Of a stretch of DNA of 64,000 nucleotides, positions 10,652-24,500 are shown one piece after another. The notes beneath the pieces are model-generated. The model was given only the letters and a program-made list of their open reading frames with translations. It did no database searches and was not told where the DNA came from. The stretch lies in the NCBI RefSeq assembly GCF_009602425.1, contig NW_022261704.1:10861-74860 (forward strand). The letters run 5' to 3'. Made by a program: the position numbers and the translations under genes. Source of the stretch: Actinia tenebrosa (taxonomy: Eukaryota; Cnidaria; Anthozoa; Actiniaria; Actiniidae). How positions within the stretch are numbered: position 1 is the stretch's first letter; each line of letters begins with the position of its first letter.

Positions 10652-11273
10652 GAATGTCCTTTATCTACATTTTTGTGTTTTGTTCATTGCTGGAACTAAG
10701 TTCAGCTTAATAGACCTTTGAGTATCATTCCTTTCTTTGGATGGAAATGGTTTGAAATGGGCAAAACAAATGCCCAAGCTAAAGGTGTCTACCGTTATCT
10801 TTTTGTAAAGAAGGGAGGAATAAAGGAATGTTATAGGTTTATAACATTAGCATGTTTTTTTTTTCATTTAAAATTTTCATTCAGTAGATGAACAAACCCC
10901 TTTTTCATATAGCTGTAGTGCTAGTTTTAAAATATACTCATTGAACAATCCACAGATCTAGTGACCTACAGTGTAAGATATTTGCTAAATTTGAATAAAG
11001 CTAGAATCAAATTTTTTTTTCTTAAATGCTAGTTTTCTTTAAAATATTTCCCTTTCTAAGCCTCCCTTGGTGTTCTACAGTTTTGAAAGCATCAATTGGT
11101 CATATATCAAACTCATAAACCCTTTATAATTAAGTTCTAAACTAAATTTGGGGCTTCAAGCAATTTCAGTTGAGAAAGAGCAAACAGTAAGAAGTCGTTA
11201 TTTGAATCTCAGGAGAAACACCTTTTCTTATAATTCAAATTCTACTTGAATTACATATTAAAAGCTATGATAA
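10652..11273. other. AT-rich 3' flank of GLE1
   Basis: It presumably includes the GLE1 3' untranslated region. No canonical AATAAA was found in the minus-strand sense close to the stop codon, and no other gene is visible. Confidence 0.4.
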
Positions 11274-14203
11274 CTAGGTCCCATAAATCCCTGAAACCCC
11301 TGATGAAAACCACCAGTCTGGGCTGAGGTAACCTTCAGGAATTTGCATTGATCTTGATCGATAAGCTTTTTCTAGAAAGCTTTTCAGTCTTACGACAGGT
11401 CCACTTTGTGAAGGTGCAGTTATTTGCTCAATTTTTGGCAATAATTCTCTTATGAGGACAAGAACAAGCTTCCAGAACTGAATGCGATACTGTTTCAATA
11501 GAGCATGTCCAGCTACATCAAGGAATTCAAAGATTGCTGTAGCAGTGTAGTCTGCTTTAGGAGGGAGGTTAAGAATTCTTGCCAGCCACATCCACCCATA
11601 AGCAATACCATGGGGATGGTTTGGAGATGATCCCTTTGGAGGCAAGGATGAAACAATGGCTGCATACAGTCTTATAGTTCCTGATATGCGCTTCAAGTAT
11701 TTATCACGTGGCTCAATTTCACCATCTTGACAAACATACCCAAGACTTTGAAAGTAATCAGCATCAGACATTCCCTCGGCTTGTGGAATGTAAAGTGGAA
11801 CAAGAAAAGGGCATTGCTTGTAAAAATGAGCTAAAATAAGATCTCCGACATCAGGAAAAGCAGACCAAATCCCTATTGCAACAGTAGCTATTGGGAATGC
11901 TGCATTGTGATTGGAGGAAACCTGTTGAGATCCTTGTTGTACTATCTTCTTGGCAACCAAGTTAGAACAATATACCTTTAATAAAACAAGTAACATAAAC
12001 ATCAGGATTTGGATACTCAAACTGTAATACTGCTAAATTTTCACCAGGACAACACCAATAATATCAACCAACATCAGGATTTGGATACTCAANNNNNNNN
12101 NNNNNNNNNNNNNNNNNNNNNNNNNNNNNNNNNNNNNNNNNNNNNNNNNNNNNNNNNNNNNNNNNNNNNNNNNNNNNNNNNNNNNNNNNNNNNNNNNNNN
12201 NNNNNNNNNNNNNNNNNNNNNNNNNNNNNNNNNNNNNNNNNNNNNNNNNNNNNNNNNNNNNNNNNNNNNNNNNNNNNNNNNNNNNNNNNNNNNNNNNNNN
12301 NNNNNNNNNNNNNNNNNNNNNNNNNNNNNNNNNNNNNNNNNNNNNNNNNNNNNNNNNNNNNNNNNNNNNNNNNNNNNNNNNNNNNNNNNNNNNNNNNNNN
12401 NNNNNNNNNNNNNNNNNNNNNNNNNNNNNNNNNNNNNNNNNNNNNNNNNNNNNNNNNNNNNNNNNNNNNNNNNNNNNNNNNNNNNNNNNNNNNNNNNNNN
12501 NNNNNNNNNNNNNNNNNNNNNNNNNNNNNNNNNNNNNNNNNNNNNNNNNNNNNNNNNNAACATCAGGATTTGGATACTCAAACTGTAATACTGCTAAATT
12601 TTCACCAGGACAACATCAATAATATCAACCAACATCAGGATTTGGATACTCAAATACTGCTAAATTTTCACCCCACCAGTTGTTTTGTCCTTATTGATAC
12701 CAAAACAAATGTACATACACAACTGTTTGTTACACACTTGGCAACATTTTTTTAAAGTCACCAACCCAGCTATATTTGGATTTTTTCATTAAATGGTCAA
12801 CACACACACTCATACTGGTTTATTCAAACTGATACCAATATTATTTAATACTAGTAAAGCAAAAAACTACTTACCGGAGCACATGGGTGAACAGAAGTGG
12901 AGAATGGCTTCCCTGAGAGTTCAATTTGTTGTCCATGAAGAAGGTTTGATAACTTCGTAATCTTTTCCATCAAGTGTACTGGTGATCGGTCAGATATGGT
13001 GTTGATTGGAGTAGTTACAGCACGCTGAAGGTCTAACTTTACTTTCTTTACTGACTGGTCTTTGCTTGTTGATAGCACTTCAAAGGACTTTTCAGTTTTC
13101 TCTAAAAGATTTTCTAGTTTGGTATATACCTTGAATGAAGTACTTGATATGCAGTTGGAGAGATGTTGTGGTACAGCCGCACTCTTTGCTGAACTCTCTT
13201 GCAACTTTATCTTTTCCTCTTCTTTTTTTGCCTCTTCTTTTTTCCTTTTCTCTTCTTCCTCTTTTCTTTTGGCTTCTTTCTCTGCTAGTTCCTTCTTAGC
13301 CTTTGACTCAGCTTCACTAGCAGCTTTTTTTGCTTTAGATAGTAATGCTTTCATAATATCCAAGTATTCAGGTAAGTGTTGAAGAGCACCGTCAACTGCT
13401 TTGCCTAGTGCATTAGAGTCAGAAAAAGTGTTGATAGACAAGCTCAGAACTTTTTGTGCCTCATCTGTGATAGTGGCTGTGTTTGAAGGCAGATGATCCT
13501 GATATTGACAAGTTTTAACAACGGTTACTAATTCCTTGTAAATGTCTTGGACTTGTTCACAACAGCTACGTAGAGAGGACATTTCTCTCTTGTTTCTTTC
13601 TTCTTCTTCAATTAGTTTTTGCTTCATTTCTTCGACATGCCGCACTTTTTCAGATGCTCTAATTGCTGATTTCTTGTGATTAAGTTCAAGATCTTTTTGA
13701 GATTTCAAAACTTCAAGCTCCTTGTTTTTTAATTCTAGTTGTAAGCTTTGAATTCCCTCCAGAATTTTGTTGTGCTTCTCTTCAATATTAGCCAGCAAAG
13801 CTCTCTTTTTTTCTTTCATTAGGTGCTCAGAATGCATCTCAAAGAGAGATTTTCGTTCTTCAACCCTCTGTTGGGCTTCTTGTTTCTTTTCCTTCTCGTA
13901 GCTATGAATACTAACATGAGTAGAATCGTAATATCCAGGACCATGTGCTGCACTCCTTGCAATTAACAAGTTCTTTCTCTCATCAACGCTCCTGACTTCT
14001 TTTGTTTCATACTCATAATCTTCCAGCCTTCTATCTTTACACATATTGTCATTTGTTTCTGAATCCTCCAGTGCTCGTATGACATTCAAGTATTTACAAG
14101 AAATTTTCGGAGAAGAACATTCTTGTAGTTGAGTTGATCTCCAGTTAACATCATATCGAAGCTGACCTTTAGAAGAACGACGTAAGCCTTCTAGAACATC
14201 CAT
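11274..14203 (-). CDS. GLE1: GLE1, nuclear-pore mRNA export factor
   Basis: Two coding exons, 14203-12875 and 11975-11274, join in phase (CCG|GTA) to give 676 residues; human GLE1 is 698. Exon 1 begins MDVLEGLRRSSKGQLRYD, matching the vertebrate N-terminus, then a long charged coiled coil (about residues 110-330), then SKDQSVKKVKLDLQRA before the conserved domain. Exon 2 carries the GLE1 core: FPIATVAIGIWSAFPDVGDL, AHFYKQCPFLVPLY, GYVCQDGEIE, KRISGTIRLYAAI, GWMWLARILNLPP, LKQYRIQFWK, and RLKSFLEKAY. An in-frame ATG at 14428 would add 75 poorly conserved residues; 14203 is preferred because it matches the family start. GLE1 with inositol hexakisphosphate activates the DEAD-box helicase DDX19/Dbp5 at the cytoplasmic side of the pore. 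The single intron holds a 72-bp minisatellite and an assembly gap. Confidence 0.93.
11998..12665. repeat. 72-bp minisatellite around an assembly gap, in the GLE1 intron
   Basis: Units beginning AACATCAGGATTTGGATAC start at 11998, 12070, 12559 and 12631, an exact 72-bp period on both sides of the 466-bp N run (12093-12558). The final unit on the right is shortened. If it fills the gap the array would hold about nine units, but the N length may be arbitrary. It starts 23 bp upstream of the GLE1 splice acceptor (minus strand). Confidence 0.85.
12093..12558. other. Assembly gap (466 N)
   Basis: Run of N bounded on both sides by the same 72-bp tandem repeat. Any open frame drawn across it is an artefact. 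Confidence 0.99.
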
Positions 14204-15425
14204 TCTATCGTATAATTGAGCTCTGATTATCCTGATTTCGCCATTTCGTAATAATAATTTATAATAACGACTCTCTGTTGTAAAAAATGTAGATGAAAAG
14301 GAGATGAAGAGATCAAAGAAAATCCACCAAACATCGTCTTTCTTTTGATTGAACTGAGGCTGCAGCTCTTTAGTACAGCGGATAAATGTATAAGAAATTG
14401 TGTGATGCGTGACAGCAGGGCGTGACATGAATAAAGATTACTAAAAAATTATTAAATAGATGCAAAAGATCTTAAGAATTATACTATTCAATTTATATCT
14501 TATTTTATAAGATCTATTTCAGTGCAGCAGTGCCATTTAATCACTAATTGCAATCTTTTGAGTTTTTTTAATTCGCACTGTTTTTAGTACATTTGAAAGA
14601 AAGCATAAGATTTATGACTAATTGCATTTCAATTAAATTTTGTATTTAGTGTTAAGTGAAAATTAAACTTCGTTCTGTTTCGCTCCAAATTGCGTACTAC
14701 ACTCAGTTCAATTACCTTTATTGATTTTTTTTAAAAGTGTGAGTATGATACGTTTAGAGCTTGGGATGGGAGTCCATCTATACTGCTCTCGAACACACTG
14801 CTGAGATGAGGGTCCTGAAGTGGTAAGAGGGGAGCTTGGATTCGCCTTTTTTGGGCTGGGAAAATGGGATTTTATGCACTGGGAATCGGATTCACAAAAC
14901 AAACAAACAAACAAAAAATCGAAAATAGGAATAGGATTGAGATGTGTGAGCAAAACATAAACTGGGACTTATCGGGATTTGGTCAAACTGAGGGGCTAGG
15001 AAATGGGATTAGCCCCCCCCCCCCCCCATCCCCCCTCCAGTTAGGTAGGCGAAAGCATCCCCTGTTTTTCACCCCAGTTTCATTGCGGCCCTTCCACAAG
15101 CCTAAATGACTGAATTTCTAGACCTTTTTCTGGTTAAACGTAAAAATACATTTGTTTATAGCATGACTTCTCAGTGAGAAACCTTAAAACAAAAAAAAAA
15201 AAAACAACATTAAAACATTAAAAAATTAAAACATTAAAACATTATCAGAGTTTTGATATTGTCGCATATTATATTTTAGCCTCTTTTCATTAAAATGAGG
15301 TGATTGGACGTAAAGATTGGGTAAACAGAAAATCTTTCCTTCTAATAACCCATAGTAACTCTATCACTAGATCGAAGCGCTAGTCTCCTTTCCTGGCTCA
15401 ACTTCATTGGAATGTTTTACTAATG

Positions 15426-15439
15426 GTTACCAAGGCAGC
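15426..15439 (+). promoter_or_regulatory. RFX X-box-like site
   Basis: GTTACCAAGGCAGC matches the palindromic X-box GTTRCCATGGYAAC at 12 of 14 positions and keeps the GTTRCC half-site. It lies 290 bp upstream of the USH2A start codon. RFX factors drive ciliary genes through such sites across animals. Function here is inferred. Confidence 0.45.
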
Positions 15440-15453
15440 GAGATTAAGATAGA

Positions 15454-15463
15454 CAGCCAATCA
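15454..15463 (+). promoter_or_regulatory. CCAAT box (NF-Y type)
   Basis: CAGCCAATCA contains the NF-Y core CCAAT in its preferred flanks. It starts 14 bp after the X-box-like site. The pair sits nearer USH2A than GLE1 but could serve either. Confidence 0.4.
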
Positions 15464-15728
15464 AAATGCTTCCTTTTGTACATCAAGCGTCGTATTTCTT
15501 TTCGAACGTTGATTCCATCATGGCTTCTTCCTCTCTGTATTTACAAATCATCGAACGTTATTTTTAAGCACTTATTTGAGTTCCAAAAATCTAGACATTA
15601 GGTTTTGTGGTTCAATTTGAACGTCAAGAAGGACTGTCTAATGTTTTCGAAACTTCTTTAAGCTTTGGAGTACCTAATCAAGAGATAAGTCCAAGAAAGT
15701 ATTTTTGACGTTTGTACGGATCAACGAG

Positions 15729-18587
15729 ATGTTGGTCATGTTGCCTCAAAGAACTCGATTAATTTGGATCTTCGTGTTAATCCTATATGGTCCAAGACTT
15801 ACAACAAGCCTACGTTTATTCCCAAAAATGGAGGGTTTAGGTGATTATGCACCGATCAATAGCAGTTCGACCTGTGGAACGCCTTCTATTACAGTATGTC
15901 GATCTAGCACTCAGATCAGTTCACTCGATGTATGCACAGAGGATACATGCAGATTCGCTTGTTGTCCTTCTTGCAGTAAAGATAAACCTTCTCCTTCAGA
16001 TCTGGGTAAAAATCAATTTACTACTAAAGTAGGAATCGTGTCTGGTGAATCAAGACCCGGCTCATCCGATCCATCTTTTAGTTTTGTATCTGCGTCAAAT
16101 TCGCACATGGATCCGTTAAATATTCCCGGTTTTAACTACAAAACTAAAGGATTTACACTAAGTGTCTGGGTTAAACAAAAACCCAAAAATAAGGGGTAAG
16201 TATCATATTAAAAAAAGTATTATTGGAAGCCAGATTTATTAAAGTTAGTAGAAGAATTTTGTTTAGGATATGCGCTGTCATAAATTTTTAAAGTGTCATC
16301 TATTATTTTATGAGTCATCTAATGATGTTTGGCTTCATGATCTTTATTGTCACTTTTTGTTGTTTTATCCAAAGTTAATTTAGTGAAGTTTAAAGGGTAT
16401 TTTCACTAACCTTTCTCATTTCTATTCATTAATTTATAGATGTTTGTATGCATCTATTAATGTTAGGAATCATTCATTGTTATTTATGAACTGAGGAATC
16501 TGTGAGAAATTGATTGGTAAACTGTTGATATTTTTGACATGTGACCATTGCAAGTCTAATATTCTTTAATAAATCCTTCTTCCAATCTCCAATTTTTGGA
16601 GAAAACAAATCAGTGTAAATTCTATACCTATTCTCCAAGTAACCTACTCCTCTAATTCTCTCTAATTCAGAACCCTAAAAGTCATGATCAGGTCCCTCCA
16701 TTTTTTCACCCATTTTTCACCCTGGATAAGGGGGGGGGGGGGGAGTTGATGATCAAAAGATAATTTGTGTATATATGCCTCCCAGGGACATACATATATG
16801 GAATTTTGAGATGGAAGGTCAATTCACTTAAGATGCAAAATACCAAGGTCTAATGAAAACAAACTGGATAGGAATGGGAGTGGAATATCTCTTACAGCCT
16901 TTTTACAAGGAGGGAGAGTTAGACCCTACCACTAAGGTAACCCTAGCATTCTGGCTATCCCAACTTCCATAGGTTTTTTTATATTTATTTTAACACATTT
17001 ACGAGTGCACCTGGGTTACCCAAGTATGGGTTTTAGGGTTCCTGTGTCTGTTTGATAGGGTAACACTTCTGCTGGGGTTAATTTCTGCCCTTGTAAAGAC
17101 ATGGCTAACCTGACTACCTAGGTTAACTTTTTATTGGCTCTAAAATCTCTTGTATGAATAACTTAGACTTTATCATAAACCAGTAAATTAAAGTCTGTTT
17201 GTATCTAATATCATGTTACATACCATTTTGGTCAATTATAATTGCTAACCAGCACTACTGTTAGTATGGCTTTCCTGACCACTAGAATAGGGTACCCAAC
17301 CTACCAATATATTTTTTCATTTTAAAGCCAAGCTCTATCTATTGACCCTAGCTGCCTGGCAGGTTATAAAACTCTAGTTTATAAAGACACTATAAAGGTG
17401 TCTTTAGTTATGCCCCACCTCAAATTTTTGACACATTTCTAAACCAGGCACTAGATAAAAATACTATTAAATAATGAATAAATTCAGTCAAAAATTTAAA
17501 GGACTGGGGTCTTAGTTTTTTTGGTAATTTCATTCACTAAAGATGTGAATTATGTTTCTTGAAAGAATATTTTTTCTTATAATAGACAATAATTCTTAAT
17601 ATGTTATTAGTGAACATTATGTCGTGTCATTAATCAGTTTGGTATATTGTTTCCATATTTCTCGTAGAACCCTCTTTTCTAAGAGTATATCATCAAGTCC
17701 ATACAAAGTTACCTTTCAACTGGAGATTGAGAATTACAAGATATGGTTTCACTACCATTACGGAGGTGGAAACACATCTGTTGTTGAGCTCAATCCCCTG
17801 CAAAGTCAAAGCCAACATACGAATGAAGATGAGTGGCACTTTATAACAGTGACTGTCATTAACACAGACATATCCTATTTCATTGATGGTCAGTTTATTA
17901 AGACTGCATTACTTAAAGGCTACATTAATGATCCTGGTGGTCGTGTTCGTATTGGACAAAAATATGGAGGTTAGTCAGAGTATTTGAGAAAATTGTTGTT
18001 TTGTTGAATTGGTTGCTTACCTAACACAACTGCAGACAAGGAAGAATGTTTTATTGATGTTACTATACTTATGAGAAAATACCACAATGGAATGTTTCCT
18101 GGTGCTGGATATATTGAATACATTTATTTACACCTATTTTTAAAAACATTGTTGGTTGGATATCTGAAATCAGAAATCTGAGACTGATTGGAATTATTGG
18201 GGACTGAGTGTTTATTCTCGTTAAAAATGTCATATACACTTACCCAGATAGTTTGCCAGCACAGGTCATCACTCAAAGTTAGTATATCAAGATATTAACT
18301 TTTTGCGAACTACTAATTAAAACCACAAACAATTTACAGCTTACAACCCACAATTCCTTTTGGTCTCAGATTTCAGATCTCCAGCGGACAACGTTTTTTG
18401 AAATAGGTGTATACAGTCCAACATTGATCTTTGTAGGAAGTAATAATAGATGAAAACCATATTGATTAATTTAGTTTTAGTTAGTTTGTCATCATTAAGG
18501 GTCTTTGTTGTGTGTATTTGAAGGTGGAAGCCAGTATGAGGGTCTCATGCAAGATATACTCATGTATGGCATTTCACTGACAAACAG
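15729..18587 (+). CDS. USH2A: USH2A exons 1-3: signal peptide and N-terminal LamG-like domain
   Basis: ATG at 15729 is followed by a basic stretch and a hydrophobic core (LIWIFVLILYG), a good signal peptide, then LFPKMEGLGDY, the counterpart of LFPRLENVGAF in human usherin. Cys-rich residues follow. From FTLSVWVKQ (about residue 147) through WHFITVTVINTDISYFIDGQ and GLMQDILMYGISLTNR (about residue 278) runs the LamG-like jelly-roll fold. Phases are 2, 1 and 2 at the three donors. No earlier in-frame ATG was seen; a TTG at 15705 is not needed. Confidence 0.88.
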
Positions 18588-21500
18588 GTAATGTTTAAAT
18601 TACAGGTAATATATATGAATGGAGAATGGAGTGGGTCACAAATCAAGGCATTATGATTGTGAAATTAGCATTAAAAGTAACAACCTGATCCTAAAAATGA
18701 CTGCAGCAGCATTATTACTGCATTGATTGCATTCAGTGTTTGCCCTGGATTTGAGGGATTCAGAATTTAAGAAAAAATAAATTGAAAAGCATCGATTTCT
18801 ATCAGCTTAAAATCCAAGACTTGTGGTGAGTTAATTGAATTCTGTTTTTCATAATATTATCAATTCTTTAAATCTTAGAGGCATATGGAAATTGTAGGCT
18901 TTTAATTTAAATTGTTAGCTAATTAATATTATAACATTAATAAATATATATTAATTTGAAAATATACCATTTAGTTATGCCCATATTATTTGCATTCCAC
19001 AGAGAGGTTATTGAAGCCTATTCAGGCCATCTTCCAAAAGCATATGTTGCAAGTGAATGTCGCTGTCCTCCAGCTTATCCCAAGATCATGGAGACTTCTC
19101 GAGCAAAATGTACCAAAAATGGAGAATTTAGTTCTGTAGGCGAGAGTACCTCACGTCTTGCTGTAACAGCTCACCCAATAGAACTTGCTACTGATGGGGA
19201 TACAACTACATATTGGCAGTCTGAGTTAACAAATGATGCTGTAATATCTCTTGACCTGAAGTATGGAGAGATCCAGGTATGTGCAATCCATGTCTTTATG
19301 TTGTATTATGACAAAGTGTTTGGTGTAACCAGAAGATCAAATTTCAATAATCAGAATTAGATTTTATACATGGCAATAGAAATTCTAGGTAAGTTTAGAT
19401 TGCTAAGCTAGGCTAGTTTAAATTGTGTCCAGCTGTAAAATGAGAGGATAGTTAGATTATTCTAAGGATTGATTTTATGATATCTTTTTGTAACAGATCT
19501 TTTACATCATTCTTGAGTTTTATGGGCCTCAGCCAGGTGCTATAAAGATAGAGAGGTCACGCAATGGGTATGCTTTTCAGCCTTGGCAGTACTTTGCAGA
19601 GAACTGTGTCAAATCATTCAACATGCCAAACAATGGTCCTCTAGCAGAGCCAGACTCTGTAAACTGTATTCAATATGAACTGTAAGTGTAATAAGTATCA
19701 ACTTTACCCTATATAAGGCTTTTTTAACTAATCATGCACACAAGGTCGCTAAAAATCTTGCCACAACTTAATTCCCAGGATTTATTCTCTTTAACCTTCA
19801 ACAGTTAGATATTCGGACAAAAAATCCTGTACTGAAAAAAAACAACAAAAAAACAACAAAAAACAAACAAACAAACAAAACCCCCCCCCCCAAAAAAAAA
19901 AAAAAAAAAAAAAAACCCCCCCCCCCCCAAAAAAAACAAACAAAAAAAAAACAACAACACAGAAACATTAATAGTTAATTATAGGGGCAGATACAGTAAT
20001 TTGTTAGGGGGTGTCCCAAATAAAAAAATGTATATAGAAATATTATACTGTGCTTCAAAAAAGTGTAAGCGTAATTATGGTTTATATATACAATGATCAT
20101 ATACATATTACAGAATACATACACTCAATTGAAGAATCGTTGTCGGGTTCAGAAACATAGAACATAGAAGCTGAGACCAAAATGGCACATGGGAAGTACG
20201 TTAATTAGATGCATGCTGTGACCGGCGACCTGTGGCATCATCCACTGTTTTTAATACGTGTTTGGCATTCTAAACCGACTGCATGGATGGTGCAAATGAA
20301 TGAATAATAATATACTTATGTCATTTCCCATGTGCCATTTCGGTCTCAGCTTTTATGTTCTATGTTTCTGAACCCGACAACGATTCTTTGATTGAGTGTA
20401 TACCACTAACATAATATCCACAAGGCACTTTCATCATCACATTACCAACATTCAACAATTTTACCACGAATATTACCACCAACCCCACCCCAACCACCAC
20501 TGCCATTATTATCACCACCAAAAATGTTACCATATCATGATCCAGATTTAACACCATCACAACTATTACCACCATCACCAACCATGACGAAAGTGTGTTT
20601 TTTTGCTGTTCAACATTTGGCGTTTTTTCCATACACCATTAAAATGTTAGAAACTGTTTAAAAAAATAGCGTTTGCTGCCAGCGAAGAAACCTTAATTAA
20701 GCAAGTGATAGTAACTTATAAGCTCCTTAATGCAATGCTTTGTTCATTATCCGTACTGTAGGCCTCTAAAATCATCAGGTGCTTCAGTGTCCTTCAAGAC
20801 CGAACAACCACCAACACCAGGCTNGTCTGTACCAATACGGCCATTTGGATCCCCGTGTACCAAACTGTACTGCTCCAAAAAACTTTTGGAATTCTTGAAA
20901 GCCTCAAGCGTGAAATTTTCTTTCTACAACCATACGTTGGTGAAAAATGGAAAGCATCGATATTTTGCTTTAAACAGGATTGTTGTTGCTGGAAGGTAAA
21001 AAAAAATTGTTTAACTATTACTGATTTAAGACCATCTTAGTTACTCTGTTGTTTCGCCTACCTTTGCACCTCCGGCAAAGGCTACCCGCCGCTCTGTTTA
21101 ACTTTTGTAGCTCATCTTTGCTTCAATGTGGCATATTATGGCCTGACATATCGTTACATGTATGTGAGCATTTCCATTTTCCTCCATTTTGTACTCCATT
21201 AGAAATACAGAATTGGAATCCACTCCTAGTTCTAATTCCGTCTGTGAGTTAATTTTAAAACGTAAACTTTCACAGAAGTCCACCGCCATTAGTATACATG
21301 TCTCTACTGGGGTACGAATTTGTTGCTCAGTCGCCCATGAAAAACTGAGAAAGGTCGACTTTGGGCAAGTCTATGAGCTAGCCGTGCCCTGACTTAGATC
21401 AATCATAGTTAGGTCAGCCCAGGGGATGTTTCAGAGTTTGATTTAGTCTAGCCAACGCTGAATAACTTCACTTCGGGCAAGTTATAGGAAATTCAAAAAT

Positions 21501-24500
21501 CTCTAACGTACTCGGATTATTGAACAAAATAAGCGATAATGTCCGTAATTACTAAATAGTCTTTCATCTATGTTTTTCTTACAGGTGTGAGTGTTTTGGT
21601 CACGCAAAGGAAGCTACTTACAATGCAACACACAAAAAGTGTGTTTGCCAGTGTGAGCCATCTACTTTCACCGAAGGCGAAAAAGTAAGTTTTCTTATGT
21701 TCTCATCTAAATCAAATGGATGTAGTCACTGTACCGTACATTTATCAGTTAACTGATAGTTTTAGTATCAATGCTTTATGGATACTTGTCTCAATAGTCG
21801 ATACCAAAAACTTTACTAAAAGTACAATGTTATAAAGAAAGCTGAGAAGCATTGGTGGCGTGCACAGGTAATGCGCCGCCTCACACCATGGAACTCGAGT
21901 TCGAATCGGCTCGCTGTCTTGTGAGAAGAGTACAGTTGCTTGTCGTTGTCTCCAGTGCTTCTCCGCGGGTTCCCTGCTTCTCCCCTTAAATCAAAAGTCA
22001 ACTAAATTCAAATTGGCGTCTCAAAATTTGGCCTTTCACCTAGTTTGAGCCTAGCTCTGTTGTGTTTGTCGCATGCTGTGATATATATCTTCATTATCTG
22101 GTGTAAGAGAATGGATAAAGAAAAAAATAAAGATTTTTCATCAATCTTCTATTTTCGGTTTGGAACTTACTGCAATAGAAAAGATGCCAAATTCTTCTGC
22201 TCACCACCAATTCTTTGAATTATTTTGAACATTTTGAATTTTCCTTTTTCAAGCGTATGGTAGCAACTCGCTGTGACTGACTCTCGTAAGTGACTAGAAT
22301 GGGCAAAGGGGCAGGGTAGTACCACTCAGTCACTCTTTAGTTAAGACTGAGTGAGACTTTAAAATAGTAACTTTGGTTTGTTGATTTTTAGTGTGATCGA
22401 TGCCAGCCACTGTACAACAACAAGGCATTTAGAAGAGGCAGTAATTCAGACAGTTTTCCATGCATTAAATGCCAGTGCAATGACCATTCATCACGATGCC
22501 ACTATAACGAATCCCTAGACCCCAACCCGGACTCAAGAACTGACGGAGGCGGGGGAGTGTGTGATGATTGTCAACACAACACCACTGGACGCTACTGTCA
22601 CATTTGTAGAGAAAACTTTTACAGAGAGAGTGGAAAAAGTTTGAGTGCTCGTGATGTGTGCTCACCATGTGGATGTACTGGGCCTGGTGTCTTGCCAAAC
22701 AGACTTGATTGCGTTAAGGTATACATTCCTTCACACTCTTACTTTGATGCGTCCAGATTATCACCACTGCCACTGCCACTGCCACTACCACTACCACTAC
22801 CACTACCACTACCACTACCACTACCACTGCCACTACTNNNNNNNNNNNNNNNNNNNNNNNNNNNNNNNNNNNNNNNNNNNNNNNNNNNNNNNNNNNNNNN
22901 NNNNNNNNNNNNNNNNNNNNNNNNNNNNNNNNNNNNNNNNNNNNNNNNNNNNNNNNNNNNNNNNNNNNNNNNNNNNNNNNNNNNNNNNNNNNNNNNNNNN
23001 NNNNNNNNNNNNNNNNNNNNNNNNNNNNNNNNNNNNNNNNNNNNNNNNNNNNNNNNNNNNNNNNNNNNNNNNNNNNNNNNNNNNNNNNNNNNNNNNNNNN
23101 NNNNNNNNNNCCACTACCACTACCACTACCACTACCACTATTTTATCTTTGCGCTTGTGTACTGAAAATGATCGCTTAAGGGTTGTTATAGAACCAGATT
23201 AGATGTGCAATGCTGTAATAAGGGGTCGTTGAAATCTTCCGGTAAACCAATGAGCTTAAAGAAGTTTCATTGGTTTATCGTATGTTGCACACACTGCAAT
23301 TTATGAACCCAGTAGATTTTAATTGATCCCAGATGGTAGGGAAAAGGGATGACACTTAAATGCTAATCGCATCCTCTTTTTTAGGATGACTCGAAGCCTG
23401 GGGTTAAAGATGGACAGTGTGAATGCAAAAACTACACACAAGGCCGGCAATGCGATGAATGTAAGCCAGGCTACTTTGATTTGAAGAATAGCCATTTAAC
23501 AGGTTGTGTTTCATGTCAGTGCAACACAGCTGGTACTGTTAGTGGTAATATATCATGTCACGCAACTACCGGTCAGTGTCATTGCAAGAGTAACGTCACA
23601 GGAGTTAAGTGTGACACCTGTCGATCTGGTTTCTTTGGACTGAGTTCTTTGGAACCTACGGGATGTAAAGCTTGTGGTTGCGACCCATTCGGCTCTTTAA
23701 ACACCCTTTGTGATACGACCACTGGCCAGTGTAACTGTAAGGCAGGCTCAACGGGGCGTCGCTGTGATCATTGTGCAGATGGTTATCACAGTCTAGGAAG
23801 AGATGGTTGTAAATCGTGCAACTGTTCCTCAGCAGGAACACAACCCAATTTGCTAAGAACTTGTCAAAAATCCGATGGGCAGTGTTACTGTAAAAGGTAC
23901 GTCGAGGGAAAGAAATGTGATATTTGCCGAGAGGGATATTTTAACCTCTCCTCTAATCTTGATGACGGTTGCACACCCTGTACTTGTGACCCAAAGGGAA
24001 CAGTCGGTATGTCACGTCAGTGTGAATTACTGTCAGGGAACTGTACATGTAAACGTTATGTGATCGGCAAGAACTGTAACCAGTGTCAGCCTGGGTATTT
24101 CAACATCAGTCTTAGTAATCCTGTTGGTTGCCAACCCTGCAACTGCNTCCCCAATGGAACTAAAGAACNGCAATCTAATGGTAAGTGAAATCGTTAGCTG
24201 CATATATACAAATACCTGTATATAGATAGGTATATACAATTCTAGTTTTCATAATACTCTTATGAAGCAATCGAAAGTAGTTAATGACCAGAAAGACTTA
24301 TAATATATCAACAATGACCTGATGGACAAGGTAACTTGCAATCGAGGAATGGCGTTTTTTTAAATATACAGTATGTATCCTATCTAGTACAGATATTGTA
24401 ATAGATCTCTGAGCATGAGTCTTGTCTGTATATTATCTTGAAGGTATCCTTGAATGTACCAATAATGGACAATGTGACTGTCTCAGCAATGTTCTTGGAA

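Larger units (their letters stand above)
14204..15728. promoter_or_regulatory. Divergent GLE1 / USH2A upstream region
   Basis: About 1.5 kb separates the two start codons, which point away from each other. It holds an X-box-like site (15426-15439), a CCAAT box (15454-15463), a C-run at 15009-15025 and A-rich tracts near 15190. No other gene is seen. Start sites of transcription cannot be located from sequence alone. Confidence 0.5.

Noticed and set aside
12009-12755. Open frames crossing the N run at 12.1-12.6 kb
   Set aside because: They exist only because N is read through; flanks are minisatellite.
14204-14428. 75-residue N-terminal extension of GLE1 from the upstream ATG at 14428
   Set aside because: The family similarity begins at MDVLEGLRRSSKG (14203); the extension is hydrophobic and unlike other GLE1 proteins, so it is probably 5' leader.
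15705-15728. USH2A start at 15705
   Set aside because: That codon is TTG; the ATG at 15729 gives a good signal peptide.
22557-23202. Frames with LPLPLP or HYHYHY runs
   Set aside because: The array is a hexanucleotide repeat plus gap in a USH2A intron; only exon 22392-22718 at its left is real.
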